DNA from: JAICMB01 sp035295125
GTDB lineage: Bacteria > Acidobacteriota > Terriglobia > Bryobacterales > Bryobacteraceae
Length of the DNA: 64,000 nucleotides
Direction of reading: 5' to 3'
Assembly: GCA_035295125.1 (NCBI GenBank)
Contig: DATGJP010000020.1
Coordinates: 186,001 to 250,000, forward strand
The notes below the pieces were generated by a model that worked only from the letters and a program-made list of their open reading frames with translations, did no database searches and had not been told where the DNA came from. Of the stretch, positions 34,229 through 43,459 are shown piece by piece; the first letter of the stretch is position 1, and each line of letters begins with the position of its first letter. The position numbers and the translations under genes were made by a program.

Positions 34229-35671
34229 ATGCCCGACTGTGCGCGACCTAGGGTTGGTGTATTCGGCTGGGGGGTTGTCGCTCCGAAGTCTCCCAACATT
34301 TGCGCGTTCGAAAAGAACCTCGCTTCCTCTGAAACATGGTTGATGCCGTTCAACGGTTTCGGTCCGGACAATTTCCTGGCCGGCACGCCGGATTTCTGCT
34401 TTGAAGACTACAAGGGATGGATCAACAAGCGTTTCGCGCCTCGTCACTTTCAGAACCTGAAAGAGAAGATGTGGTTCCCTTCCTTGTATGCGATTGGCGG
34501 GTTTATTCAGGCCCTCGAGCAGAACCCCGGGATGGAAGCGGAATTGAAAGCCCTCGGTACGCGGGCCCATGTGTACATTGGAACCGGACTGGGAAACCTC
34601 GGAACCATTTCCGACGCCACCCTGGTTCTTCACGAAGCCCAAGCCCGTTGGGACGCCTTTTGGAAGGACCGCGAGACCGACCTCGGCGAATATCTCAGGG
34701 AATTGTCCGAAATCGACAGCGTCGAGATCGAAGGCGAAATTGAAGCCGGCAAGCTGAATACGATTCGCGAGAAAGAGAAGCGCCGAACGCGCCTGCAGGA
34801 GAAGTGGAACTCACCCGAGCCGCCCTGGAGGGTGACCGCCAATGTCATCTGGAACCTCCACAACACGCCCGCCGCACAGGTCTCCATTCTGGGACACCTC
34901 ACTGGCCTTGCATTCGCTCCAGTGGCCGCTTGTTCCACCTTTGGCGTGTGCCTTAAGGTCGCCATGAATGCCATCCGATCCGGAGATGCGAAGGCCGTGG
35001 TGGTAGGCGCTACAGACGGGCCTCCGCACCCGCTCGTGGTCGGTGCCTTCTACAGCGCGCGCGTCCTCGCTGCCGACGGCCACGTCTCGATTCCCCTCAC
35101 CAAACTCCAGGGCACGCACGTAGCCGGCGGCTCCGTCATCTGGATTGTCGGCGACCTCGACTATTTCCAGTCGAAAGGCTTTAAACCGCTCGGAATGGAA
35201 CTGGTAGGTGTTGGTGTCACCTCCGACGCGCACCACATCATTACGCCGTCCACACAGGGTCCCAAGGAAGCAATTCTGGAGGCCCTGGCCGATGCTTCGG
35301 TAGCGCCCGAAGAGATCGGAAGCTGGGACTTGCACGCGACCGCCACGCCGGGCGACTACGGCGAAGTCGCCACGCTTAGGTCCATCCTGCCCGATTCCGT
35401 GCTCGTCACCGCCCGCAAAGGCACCTTCGGACACGGCATGAGCGCAGGAGGCGGCTGGGAGCTTACGGCACAGTATCTCGGCTATCAACGCGGCACGCTG
35501 TTCCCAACCCCGCTGGCCGAGCACGACCTGAACCGGACCATTGCCACAGTCCACGATCGATACGTCTACGACTCACCCGCCGCTGTGCCGGAGGGTCTTG
35601 CGGGCAAGCTCTCAATGGGAATCGGAGGCATCAATGCCTGCGTCATCTCGCGTCCGCTCGACCGCGAATAA
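34229..35671 (+). CDS. Beta-ketoacyl synthase-like protein with charged helical insertion
   Basis: 480 residues from ATG 34229. The ketosynthase fold has the nucleophile Cys235 in VAACSTFG, His369 in WDLHATATPGDYGE and His402 in TFGHGMSAGG. Between about residues 136 and 200, where other ketosynthases have a short loop, lies a charged helix-rich insertion (FWKDRETDLGEYLREL, IREKEKRRTRLQEKW). No acyl carrier protein or other fatty acid gene is nearby, so it is an orphan enzyme, possibly acting on a special acyl chain. It is divergent from iscR. Confidence 0.85.
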   Translation: MPDCARPRVGVFGWGVVAPKSPNICAFEKNLASSETWLMPFNGFGPDNFLAGTPDFCFEDYKGWINKRFAPRHFQNLKEKMWFPSLYAIGGFIQALEQNPGMEAELKALGTRAHVYIGTGLGNLGTISDATLVLHEAQARWDAFWKDRETDLGEYLRELSEIDSVEIEGEIEAGKLNTIREKEKRRTRLQEKWNSPEPPWRVTANVIWNLHNTPAAQVSILGHLTGLAFAPVAACSTFGVCLKVAMNAIRSGDAKAVVVGATDGPPHPLVVGAFYSARVLAADGHVSIPLTKLQGTHVAGGSVIWIVGDLDYFQSKGFKPLGMELVGVGVTSDAHHIITPSTQGPKEAILEALADASVAPEEIGSWDLHATATPGDYGEVATLRSILPDSVLVTARKGTFGHGMSAGGGWELTAQYLGYQRGTLFPTPLAEHDLNRTIATVHDRYVYDSPAAVPEGLAGKLSMGIGGINACVISRPLDRE

Positions 35672-35701
35672 ACATAAGTGGAAGGGTGACGGCGGCGGGC
35701 T

Positions 35702-36742
35702 TCACGAACGGCCGAACGACAAGTAATGCAGCACGTTCTCACGCAGCAATTTCGGAAAACTCTTATCCAGATTCGACCGGATCGCCACATAGCACTCATC
35801 GCACCGGTTCTGATTGGTGAATTCCTGAACCATGGCCTGCTGTTGATCGAGCGGGTACCTCCGGAACTGCATGGAGCAAGGCTGCAGTTGCCCGTCGCTG
35901 GTCACCACCAAAAACCGTAGCCCCGCCTTGCACCCGGGAGCCCCGCCACTCTTGAAGTAATCCCGCGTGGCATCCAGCGTACTCGGCTCGCTGACAATGA
36001 ACCCGGTATCGTCGCGTCGCGCTTCTACCAGCTTCATCTGTTCCCGCAGCGTCTCCAACTGCTCCGGCGTATTCAGGAAATAATCCCGGCACCCCGTCCG
36101 CCGCGGCGAATACGCGCTGTAACAGATATTCACGCCCCACGATTTCGCCTGTTGCGCCGCCGCATCCACCTCACCCACGTTCGCGCTCGTGATGCAGGTG
36201 TTCAGCACGATATCGTCGAACCCCAGCGCTGCGCACTTCGGAATCACCTCGTTAAGCCGGTCGTACAACCCTGGATATCGCCGGAAATCGTCATGCCGCC
36301 GATCCGGAAAATCCAGACTGACCGAAAACTGGTCCACGCCCGCTTCCCTCAATTGACGATACTTCTCCACCGACATCAGCGACCAGCAGGAGACCAGAAT
36401 GGTGTACGGCAGCCCGTCGCGTGACTTGATATTCCGCACCACCTCGACGAGGTCTTTTCGCATCAAGGGCTCGCCGCCCGAGACCTGCACCACGCAAGGA
36501 CGCAGCACATCAACATACCTGCGATACTCGGGAGGCTTCAGGTTCTTCGATTGATCTCTGGGTCCGCCGTGATCGCAATGGCGGCAATGACATGTACAGG
36601 CGTCCGTGACCTCGAACGAGACCACGATGGGCCGATCAGCTAACCAGTTTCGACCGCCGCGCCAGATGATCCTCAGCGATTCACTGAGTGGGACCTTGCG
36701 CATGGGCTTGAGAAATACATCTCCAGTATCCCATGACATCAT
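35702..36742 (-). CDS. Radical SAM protein with SPASM-type C-terminus
   Basis: 346 residues. The radical SAM cluster motif CTCHCRHC (C-x3-C-x2-C, about residues 49-56) is followed by VQVSGGEPLMR, which binds SAM, and QFSVSLDFP. The C-terminal part has cysteines in PGCKAG, QPCSMQF and NRCDECY, as in SPASM domains that hold extra clusters. Such proteins modify peptides or act on small molecules. No short precursor peptide gene is evident next to it. It ends about 30 bp from the convergent ketosynthase gene. Confidence 0.88.
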   Translation of the reverse strand: MMSWDTGDVFLKPMRKVPLSESLRIIWRGGRNWLADRPIVVSFEVTDACTCHCRHCDHGGPRDQSKNLKPPEYRRYVDVLRPCVVQVSGGEPLMRKDLVEVVRNIKSRDGLPYTILVSCWSLMSVEKYRQLREAGVDQFSVSLDFPDRRHDDFRRYPGLYDRLNEVIPKCAALGFDDIVLNTCITSANVGEVDAAAQQAKSWGVNICYSAYSPRRTGCRDYFLNTPEQLETLREQMKLVEARRDDTGFIVSEPSTLDATRDYFKSGGAPGCKAGLRFLVVTSDGQLQPCSMQFRRYPLDQQQAMVQEFTNQNRCDECYVAIRSNLDKSFPKLLRENVLHYLSFGRS

Positions 36743-36859
36743 CTCCCAGGCACCTGCTGTCGTCTAAGTAATATCCCTATGGACCCTAAGCTGTGGAAGG
36801 TACAAAGACCAGGGACTTCCCCGAGTCGGCTATAAGGGCTTCCAGCCGACCAACTATGT

Positions 36860-37906
36860 ATGGTGAGCTGGGTTTGCCCTGATTGCGGATGTGAATGTTC
36901 CCCCACCGACCTCGACTGCCCCGATTGCGCAGATGTCGTAGGCGCGGGAATGATTGCTCTCGCCAGCGCGGTTCGTCAAGCGCCGCCCATACCGGATTAT
37001 CCCCTGCAAGGCCGCGCTGCGATGACTTTAGAGTCTCCTCAGGCACGGCCAGGACAACCCGTGGAGCCACGCGGCGTAGAGGTGTCGCCGGAAGAAGAGA
37101 AGTGTCCGCCGCCGGCGTTCCCCCAACTCGCCGATCCCGTACTGGAGAACACGCCTGCCGAAGCCGAACAGCAAGTGCAGCCTCCGCCACTCGAATGGCT
37201 GTTGTTGGCGACCCCGCGGCAAGGAGCATTGGCGCCGCATTTCGAAACCGACGCCTCGCCGGAACCGATGGCGCCTCCGCCGCCTGTCCTTCCTAGGCCG
37301 CGCACAACCGATTTAGTAGGTGATCTTCCAGCAGTTCCGGTCGCCGCACAGGTCCCCGCACCGGTCGCTGCGCCTGTCCCGCCGCCGACGCCCAACAAGC
37401 CGGCTCCTCCTCCACCCCGTCGTGGGCTCCCATCCTGGATGGTCAGCGGAGTTGTTGCTACAGGACTTCTTCTCGTTGGCTGGGCCGTGGTCTACCAGTA
37501 CGCCTCCGCTCGTGCGACCGACCGTGCGGCTGCGGCAAATCCGCCGGCGGATCCGCCACAACAGCACCAACAGGCTGTTCCCACGACGCCGGTTTCCTAC
37601 GAAATCAGCCGTGCGGTGGAAGTGACCGGTCTTCGAGTCGTCGCCGACCTCAAGAGCCATTCGCAAGTTCACTACATCGTGGTGAACCATTCGGGCACGC
37701 CGCTGCCGAATCTTACGCTCAGGCTAACGGTATGGTCCAATGCCGCGGCCGCCGCAGGCCAGCCGCTCTTCACGCTTTCGTCAAGCGTGCCGTCGTTGGC
37801 GCCCTACGCCTCAACCGAGATCCAAGCCGACGTGGCAAACCTGAGGGCCGCCGCAATCCCGGATTGGGAGAACCTGAAGCCCGAAGTCCAAATCAGCGCC
37901 CAATAA
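36860..37906 (+). CDS. Zinc-ribbon membrane-anchored protein with proline-rich linker
   Basis: 348 residues. The N-terminus has a zinc ribbon (CPDCGCECSP, then CPDCADVVG). Residues 35-190 are disordered and rich in Pro, Ala and Glu (for example APVAAPVPPPTPNKPAPPPP). One transmembrane helix lies near 198-215 (MVSGVVATGLLLVGWAVVYQY), and the remaining C-terminal 120 residues look like a beta-sandwich domain outside the membrane (VVADLKSHSQVHYIVVNHS). This layout suggests a cytoplasmic zinc ribbon linked to a periplasmic domain. I do not recognise a named family; it could be a scaffold or sensor. Confidence 0.75.
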   Translation: MVSWVCPDCGCECSPTDLDCPDCADVVGAGMIALASAVRQAPPIPDYPLQGRAAMTLESPQARPGQPVEPRGVEVSPEEEKCPPPAFPQLADPVLENTPAEAEQQVQPPPLEWLLLATPRQGALAPHFETDASPEPMAPPPPVLPRPRTTDLVGDLPAVPVAAQVPAPVAAPVPPPTPNKPAPPPPRRGLPSWMVSGVVATGLLLVGWAVVYQYASARATDRAAAANPPADPPQQHQQAVPTTPVSYEISRAVEVTGLRVVADLKSHSQVHYIVVNHSGTPLPNLTLRLTVWSNAAAAAGQPLFTLSSSVPSLAPYASTEIQADVANLRAAAIPDWENLKPEVQISAQ

Positions 37907-37953
37907 TGCAGGCAGCGACCTGAGGCCGATTGCCAAGCCTCAAGAGAAGTAAC

Positions 37954-39453
37954 CTATTTCCGGCACTCGGGAGTTGTCACCCCCAACCGCGCCAAATTCG
38001 CCCGTGCATCTTCCAAACAGGGACTAATCCTCAAAGCCCGCTCAAAATCCAGCCGCGCCGCCTCCCGCTGGCCTAGAGCGAATAAAGCTGCTCCCCGATT
38101 ATTCAAAGCCGTCGCATCATTGGGAGTCAAAGCCAAAGCCCGCCCAAACTCGCTGAGTGCGAGAGCCGGCCGACCCATTTCCATATAAACGCGTCCTGCT
38201 TCGGTAGCCACCCGAGCATCCTCCGGGGCTAGTTCCCGAGCCTGACCAATCAAACTCAAAGCCTCCCGGCGCCCCACCGCACGAGCCAACTGCAGCTTAG
38301 TCCGAACCTTCCGAGGCGACTTCTCTACCGCATCCGCCCAAAGCGACTGCTCCGTACGCCAAACCAGAGTCCGCTCCACGCTGAGCCCAATCAAAACAAC
38401 CGCCACGCCCGCAATCACGATTGGCCGAACCCGCCCGAACAACAATCCCAAACAAGCGGCAAATCCGACCATAGGCAAATACATCCGCCGGTCCGCCGCC
38501 AAGTCCTGCGCAGCGAAAATCGACGAGCTGGGCAGCAGCAGAACCAGCCCCGCCATAAACCAAAACCCTGCACGCCCGCCGCGAAACCAGCGCCAGGCCC
38601 GAGCGACCAGCGCCGCAACCACGAGCCAGCAGACCAACCCTTGCCACAAAACCAGCCGTGGAATATCCGAGTCGACATTGAACCCCACCGGAACGACCAG
38701 CAGTTGCAGGTATCTCAAAATCACGAAGCCCTGCGTCAGCAAATACGAACCCGGCGAGATCCCCGCCTGCGGGCCCGCCATAGCGCCCGGCGTCCGCAGC
38801 ACTTCGAGGTAGACCCAGGCGCCCGCCGCGAGAGCAACCCCGAACATCGCTGCAATCGCCCGCCTGCTGCGCAAACCGTCAAGGCGTAAAGGTGGCGCAG
38901 GCGGTTTCGGCTGCGCGTCGTGCAACAGCAGCAGAAAAACCGGAAACGCAACACACTCCTCTTTCGCAAGCAACGCCGCCGCGAATGCGACAACGGCCCA
39001 CCAGTAGCGTCCATGAACCCAAAGCACCAGTGCCGTGATGCAAAGCGTCGTATCCAGCAAAGTGCTGCGGGCAAAGACATAATTCACAGCCTCCGCCTGC
39101 ATCGGATGGATCGCAAACAACAGCGTCGCCACGAACGCCGCACGCTCCGGCAGCAATCGGCTGAGCGCCCCAAACAATAGCCAGACCGCCGCCAGATGCA
39201 GCGCCAGGTTGACCACGTGGTAGAACACCGGATTCTGCCCCGCGATCGTGCGATCCAACAGAAACGACAACGCCGTCAAAGGCCGCGTCGAAAGCGTTCG
39301 CAACGGATTCCCCGAGAGCATCGAGTAATCGTCGAAGTGGAACGACCCCGCAACCGACAACCCAAATGCCGCGGCACCCGCGGCAATGAGCCAGTATCTG
39401 GAACGAGAGAGGATAATATTCAGTGTGACAAAAGCCCCGCGCCAGGTGCCCAA
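37954..39453 (-). CDS. Polytopic membrane protein with C-terminal TPR repeats
   Basis: About 499 residues if read from TTG 39453, an uncertain start: no ATG is well placed and the 5' end overlaps the divergent nth gene. The N-terminal two-thirds hold about ten hydrophobic helices with FHFDDYSMLSGN and RSTLLDTTLCI motifs, as in O-mannosyltransferase-like and Tmtc-like proteins; the C-terminal 110 residues are TPR repeats (ARELAPEDARVATEAGRVYME, ALALTPNDATALNNRGAALFA). It probably transfers sugars at the membrane. A copy of the dispersed hairpin repeat lies inside the coding sequence at 38895-38916. Confidence 0.78.
   Translation of the reverse strand: MGTWRGAFVTLNIILSRSRYWLIAAGAAAFGLSVAGSFHFDDYSMLSGNPLRTLSTRPLTALSFLLDRTIAGQNPVFYHVVNLALHLAAVWLLFGALSRLLPERAAFVATLLFAIHPMQAEAVNYVFARSTLLDTTLCITALVLWVHGRYWWAVVAFAAALLAKEECVAFPVFLLLLHDAQPKPPAPPLRLDGLRSRRAIAAMFGVALAAGAWVYLEVLRTPGAMAGPQAGISPGSYLLTQGFVILRYLQLLVVPVGFNVDSDIPRLVLWQGLVCWLVVAALVARAWRWFRGGRAGFWFMAGLVLLLPSSSIFAAQDLAADRRMYLPMVGFAACLGLLFGRVRPIVIAGVAVVLIGLSVERTLVWRTEQSLWADAVEKSPRKVRTKLQLARAVGRREALSLIGQARELAPEDARVATEAGRVYMEMGRPALALSEFGRALALTPNDATALNNRGAALFALGQREAARLDFERALRISPCLEDARANLARLGVTTPECRK
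38895..38916. repeat. Dispersed palindromic repeat inside the TPR membrane protein gene, copy 4
   Basis: GCGCAGGCG, GTTT, CGGCTGCGC, with one mismatch in the stem. It lies in frame in the coding sequence and encodes the proline-rich AQPKPPAPP in what should be a loop between membrane helices. Confidence 0.65.
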
Positions 39454-40105
39454 ACCGAAGACCGCCGCCGAGCGCAAAACCCGTGTTCGAAAGATTCTCG
39501 AACTGCTGGACGAAATGTATCCCGGCGTGACTTGCGCGCTCCACCACAACGACCCCTGGCAGCTTCTGGTGGCGACCATTCTTTCCGCGCAGTGCACCGA
39601 TAAGCGCGTCAATGAGGTGACGCCGGGCCTGTTCCGGAAGTATCCGACAATTCAGGATTTTGCCAACGTCAGCCAGGATGAACTCGCCAGCGACATCCGC
39701 TCCACTGGCTTCTTCAACAACAAGGCGCGATCGATTATTGGAGCCGCGCGCAAAGTGCTTTCGGATTTCGACGGCACGATTCCCCGGAAAATGGACGAAA
39801 TGCTTACCATCCCCGGTGCCGCGCGCAAAACCGCCAACGTGGTTCTGGGCACCGCCTACGGGATCGCGTCCGGCGTCGTCGTTGACACGCATGTGCAGCG
39901 CATCGCACGGCGTCTCGACCTCACAAGAAACATCGAGCCCGCGAAGATCGAGCAGGATTTAATAAAGATAGTTCCGCAGGATAGATGGGTCCTGTTTTCC
40001 CATCAGATCATCCACCATGGGCGGGCGTTGTGCGTCGCCCGCAAACCGAAGTGCGTCGAATGCAAGCTCGACCCCCTCTGTTACGCAAAAGACAAAACCA
40101 AATAG
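39425..40105 (+). CDS. nth: Endonuclease III
   Basis: 226 residues from GTG 39425 (an upstream ATG at 39386 would extend into the divergent gene). The helix-hairpin-helix is in MLTIPGAARKTANVVLG with catalytic Lys in ARKTANV and the catalytic Asp in VVVDTHVQR. The C-terminal [4Fe-4S] site is CVARKPKCVECKLDPLC. It removes oxidised pyrimidines in base excision repair. Like other Fe-S enzymes it depends on the isc operon in this window. Confidence 0.95.
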   Translation: MTKAPRQVPKPKTAAERKTRVRKILELLDEMYPGVTCALHHNDPWQLLVATILSAQCTDKRVNEVTPGLFRKYPTIQDFANVSQDELASDIRSTGFFNNKARSIIGAARKVLSDFDGTIPRKMDEMLTIPGAARKTANVVLGTAYGIASGVVVDTHVQRIARRLDLTRNIEPAKIEQDLIKIVPQDRWVLFSHQIIHHGRALCVARKPKCVECKLDPLCYAKDKTK

Positions 40106-40171
40106 TTTCGAGGCTGAGAGTGGATTAGGCTCGCCCGTGTGCCATCCACATCATCGAATTTCGGATTCTGT

Positions 40172-40214
40172 GGAAGGGTGAAGCAGGCGGTTTCGCCTGC
40201 CTTTGGACCTCACC
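40172..40214 (+). repeat. Dispersed palindromic repeat, long form, copy 5
   Basis: Starts GGAAGGGTG, then AGCAGGCGGTTTCGCCTGCC, then ends CTCACC. It closely matches the copy at 2483-2526, including the outer arms. Confidence 0.75.
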
Positions 40215-40240
40215 TCGCCCTCAACTGACATCAGCACCCC

Positions 40241-40290
40241 TTGTCAAACTAGGAGAGCCGAATGTATACTCCTAGGTAGACTAGGAGGAG
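40241..40290 (+). promoter_or_regulatory. Promoter and inverted-repeat operator of the PadR-permease operon
   Basis: TTGTCA (40241-40246) and TATACT (40265-40270) with an 18-bp spacer form a sigma-70 promoter. CTAGGAG (40249-40255), CTCCTAG (40269-40275) and CTAGGAG (40281-40287) make overlapping inverted repeats across the spacer, the -10 box and the Shine-Dalgarno. PadR regulators bind such palindromes in their own promoter, so this is likely autoregulatory. Confidence 0.7.
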
Positions 40291-40296
40291 AATCCT

Positions 40297-40638
40297 GTGG
40301 GCAAGACTGCTGAGTTACTCCCCGGTACTCTCGACATGCTGATCCTTAAAGCAGTTTCGTTAAAGCCGCTGCACGGGTACGGCGTGCTGCTTCGCATCCG
40401 GCAGATCTCTGGCGATGCACTTGAAATCCCGCAAGGGTCTTTGTACCCGGCGCTATACCGGTTGGAGCATCAGGGCCTCATCACCGCCGACTGGGGGCAG
40501 AGTGAGAACAACCGCCGGGCAAAATACTACACCCTGACCGCCACGGGACGCCGCCGCCTTCGCGAGGAGACCGCTGGATGGAACCGGCTGGCTTCCGCGA
40601 TTGCCGCGGCCCTGAACGCGACTTCCGAGGAGGTTTAA
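40297..40638 (+). CDS. PadR-family transcriptional regulator
   Basis: 113 residues from GTG 40297, with AGGAGGAG upstream. The sequence LLPGTLDMLILKAVSLKPLHGYGVLLRI and GSLYPALYRLEHQGLI is the winged helix of PadR; AKYYTLTATGRRRLREE closes it. This short PadR type (subfamily 2) is usually found in front of acidobacterial permeases. The permease gene starts one base after the stop. It most likely represses its own operon through the operator at 40241-40290. Confidence 0.93.
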   Translation: MGKTAELLPGTLDMLILKAVSLKPLHGYGVLLRIRQISGDALEIPQGSLYPALYRLEHQGLITADWGQSENNRRAKYYTLTATGRRRLREETAGWNRLASAIAAALNATSEEV

Positions 40639-40639
40639 C

Positions 40640-43309
40640 GTGTTTCAACGCGTCCGTTCTCTCTTTCGGGTGCTCGCTTCGCGCCGTAACTTTGAATCCG
40701 GCATGAATGAGGAACTGCGCTTCCACATCGAGCAATATGCTGAAGACCTCACTCGCTCCGGTGTTCCGCGGGAAGAAGCGCTCCGCCGTGCCCGAATCGA
40801 ATTCGGCACTTTCGATGCCGTCAAGGGAGACTGCCGCGACGCGCGCGGCCTTTTCCTGTTCGATGAGCTTGCGAGGGAGCTGCGCTATGCCGCTCGTTTA
40901 CTCCGAAAATCGCCCGGCTTCACGGCCACGGCGCTACTGACTCTCGCCCTATGTCTGGGCGCCAATCTCACCATTTTTGCGGTGATCGATGCGATTCTGG
41001 TGCGCCCCTTGCCCTTTCCCAGCGCCGGCCGCCTGGTGACGATGTACAACACCTATCCGAAGGCGGGAGTGGAGCGCGATGGGTCCTCGTTGACCAATTA
41101 CTATGAGCGCCGTAGCCGGATTCCGGCCTTCAGTTCTGTTTCGATCTACCGCTACGGCACCTCGATTCTGGGCGAGCCAGGCTCGACCGAACGCGTGTCG
41201 ATCATGCGGGTTTCTCCCGATTTTTTCACGACCCTGGGCACGGGGCCTGCCTTCGGAAGCATTTTCACCGACGCGGAGACCACCTTCCAGACGGATGACG
41301 TCGCGATTTTAAGTGACGGCTATTGGAAAGAGCATTTCAGCAGCGACCCGCGCGTGATTGGGCGAAAGATCCCTGCGGACGGTCATCTGAGAACTGTCAT
41401 CGGCGTCCTGCCTTCCGGCTTCCGTTTTCTCTCCTCCAAGGCCCAGTTGTACTTCCCGCTTGCGTCAAATGTTGGGGACCGTGTACCTAGGGAGCGGCAC
41501 TCGGGAGGGAATGTCATCCAGATGATTGCGCGGCTCAAACCGGGAGCAACACTCGAGCAAGCCCAGTCGCAAATTGACGCGCAGAACAGGGCCCTGGAGT
41601 TGGACGACCCCCAGGCCAAGATGATGGCCGACGCCGGTTTTCGTACTGTCGTGGTGCCGCTGCATGCCGACCAGGTGGCGACCATTCGTCCCACTCTGCT
41701 GCTGCTCCAGGCCGGCGTGCTGGCGCTGCTCGCAATCGGCGCCGTCAATCTCGTGAATCTGCTTCTCATCCGCGCCAGCGGTCGGTCGAAAGAGCTCGCG
41801 GTCCGGCAGGCGCTGGGCGCGAGCCGGAGACACGTTGTGACCGAGACGGTCGTCGAAACGACTTTGCTGACCCTAATCGGAGGACTGCTCTCGCTCGTGG
41901 TGGGAGCGGGAGGCATTCGGCTGATAGCTGCGTTGGGCGCGAATCGCCTGCCGCTGGGGACCGACATACACTTCGATGCCCGGCTGGCCATGGTCGCCTT
42001 TGGGGCCGCCGTCGTCCTTGGCGTTGTACTCGCCGCGCCAATCGCCTGGTTCGGTATTCGACTTCACCCGTCTGGCGGGCTGCAATCCGAAGCTCGTGGG
42101 GGAACCGCCGGCCGCGCCGCGCAAACCCTGCGTCATAGCTTTGTGATTGCTCAGATCGCGCTTGCATTTGTTCTGTTGACCGGAACAGGTCTACTGGGTC
42201 TCAGCCTCAAGCGAGCAATGGCCGTGTCTCCGGGCTTCCAGCCCGACCACGTGATCACAGGGCAGATCTCGCTGGTGGGAAACGCCTATCCCTCGGCCGG
42301 CGCCGGCCTTGCGTTTACCGAGCGGTTGGTGGGCGAGCTCGAACATCAACCCGGAGTGTTGTCCGTCGGCGTGACAAACAATATTCCCTTTAGCGGCGCC
42401 AGCGGTAAGAGCGCCGTTGCGGTGGTGGGCCATGTTCTTCGGCCCGGAGAATCGCCCCGCGGATACTACTCCTATGGCGTTGGCGGCGACTACTTCCGCG
42501 CGATGGGTTTCTCACTGCGGGCGGGACGGTTTTTGACCGGTGCGGATTCACGCCGGGGAGTCCGTGTGTGTGTGGTGGATCAGGATTTCGCCCGTTACTA
42601 CTGGCCGAACAGCAGCGCGCTAGGTCATCAATTGTTCCAGGGTTCCGAAATCGGTCCCGATGCAGGGGCCTTCACTGTGGTGGGCATAGTGGGCAGCACC
42701 AAGCAAACCGGCCTGACGGATGACACAGCGCAGGGCGCGGTTTACTACCCCTACATCTATCGCCCCGAGAGCAATGTCTTCGTGGCCGTGCGCGGCAGCG
42801 TCCAGCCGGATTCGCTGCAGACGTCGCTTCGTGCCGCAGCCCGCCGGGTCGACCCCGCGCTGGTGGTGGCTGATATTCAAACCATGGACGATCGCATTGC
42901 CGAAAGCCTGGTCACCCGGCGCTCACCGGCCGTGCTCGGTGGTACTTTCTCGGGGATCGCTCTGCTACTGATTGCCATCGGAACGTACGGCGTCTTGAGT
43001 TACGGCGTGGCGCAGCGCCGCCGCGAGATCGGCGTGCGCATGGCGTTGGGCGCGCAGCCGGAACAGATTCGCGGACAGTTCCTCGGGCTTGCTTTGCGGC
43101 TGCTGGCCGCCGGCACGATTATTGGAATGATTGGGGCCTGGATGACCGGCCAGGCCATGCGGGCAGTTCTCTTTCATGTGCCCGCCCATAGTCCCGCCAT
43201 ACTGGCCGGTGCGGCTGTGGTCATCGCTGCCATCTCGTTTATCGCTTGTCTGCTGCCGGCGCGCCGGGCGGCCCGCATATCCCCGATTCAGGCTCTCGCC
43301 GATCAGTAG
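40640..43309 (+). CDS. Large MacB/FtsX-type ABC permease with N-terminal permease prefix domain
   Basis: 889 residues from GTG 40640, with GAGGAGG seven bases before it. Residues 15-75 (RRNFESGMNEELRFHIEQYAEDL, EEALRRARIEFGTFDAV) are the cytoplasmic prefix domain of acidobacterial orphan permeases. One helix, a periplasmic MacB-like domain, an FtsX unit, a second periplasmic domain and a second FtsX unit follow. No ATP-binding subunit is encoded with it. It is co-transcribed with the PadR gene. The cargo is unknown. Confidence 0.93.
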   Translation: MFQRVRSLFRVLASRRNFESGMNEELRFHIEQYAEDLTRSGVPREEALRRARIEFGTFDAVKGDCRDARGLFLFDELARELRYAARLLRKSPGFTATALLTLALCLGANLTIFAVIDAILVRPLPFPSAGRLVTMYNTYPKAGVERDGSSLTNYYERRSRIPAFSSVSIYRYGTSILGEPGSTERVSIMRVSPDFFTTLGTGPAFGSIFTDAETTFQTDDVAILSDGYWKEHFSSDPRVIGRKIPADGHLRTVIGVLPSGFRFLSSKAQLYFPLASNVGDRVPRERHSGGNVIQMIARLKPGATLEQAQSQIDAQNRALELDDPQAKMMADAGFRTVVVPLHADQVATIRPTLLLLQAGVLALLAIGAVNLVNLLLIRASGRSKELAVRQALGASRRHVVTETVVETTLLTLIGGLLSLVVGAGGIRLIAALGANRLPLGTDIHFDARLAMVAFGAAVVLGVVLAAPIAWFGIRLHPSGGLQSEARGGTAGRAAQTLRHSFVIAQIALAFVLLTGTGLLGLSLKRAMAVSPGFQPDHVITGQISLVGNAYPSAGAGLAFTERLVGELEHQPGVLSVGVTNNIPFSGASGKSAVAVVGHVLRPGESPRGYYSYGVGGDYFRAMGFSLRAGRFLTGADSRRGVRVCVVDQDFARYYWPNSSALGHQLFQGSEIGPDAGAFTVVGIVGSTKQTGLTDDTAQGAVYYPYIYRPESNVFVAVRGSVQPDSLQTSLRAAARRVDPALVVADIQTMDDRIAESLVTRRSPAVLGGTFSGIALLLIAIGTYGVLSYGVAQRRREIGVRMALGAQPEQIRGQFLGLALRLLAAGTIIGMIGAWMTGQAMRAVLFHVPAHSPAILAGAAVVIAAISFIACLLPARRAARISPIQALADQ

Positions 43310-43459
43310 CGGCCGAGGCTTGAAATTGGAGCCTGGGAAAAGGATGGCGGCACCCGATGCGTGCTGCGCGTCTCGTTCTGCTCCTTCTAAGCGTCGCTCC
43401 CGGCAATTCATCGCCTGCGGCGTGCTGCGCGGCGTCCGATGGAGGCTTTCGGCTCGTCG

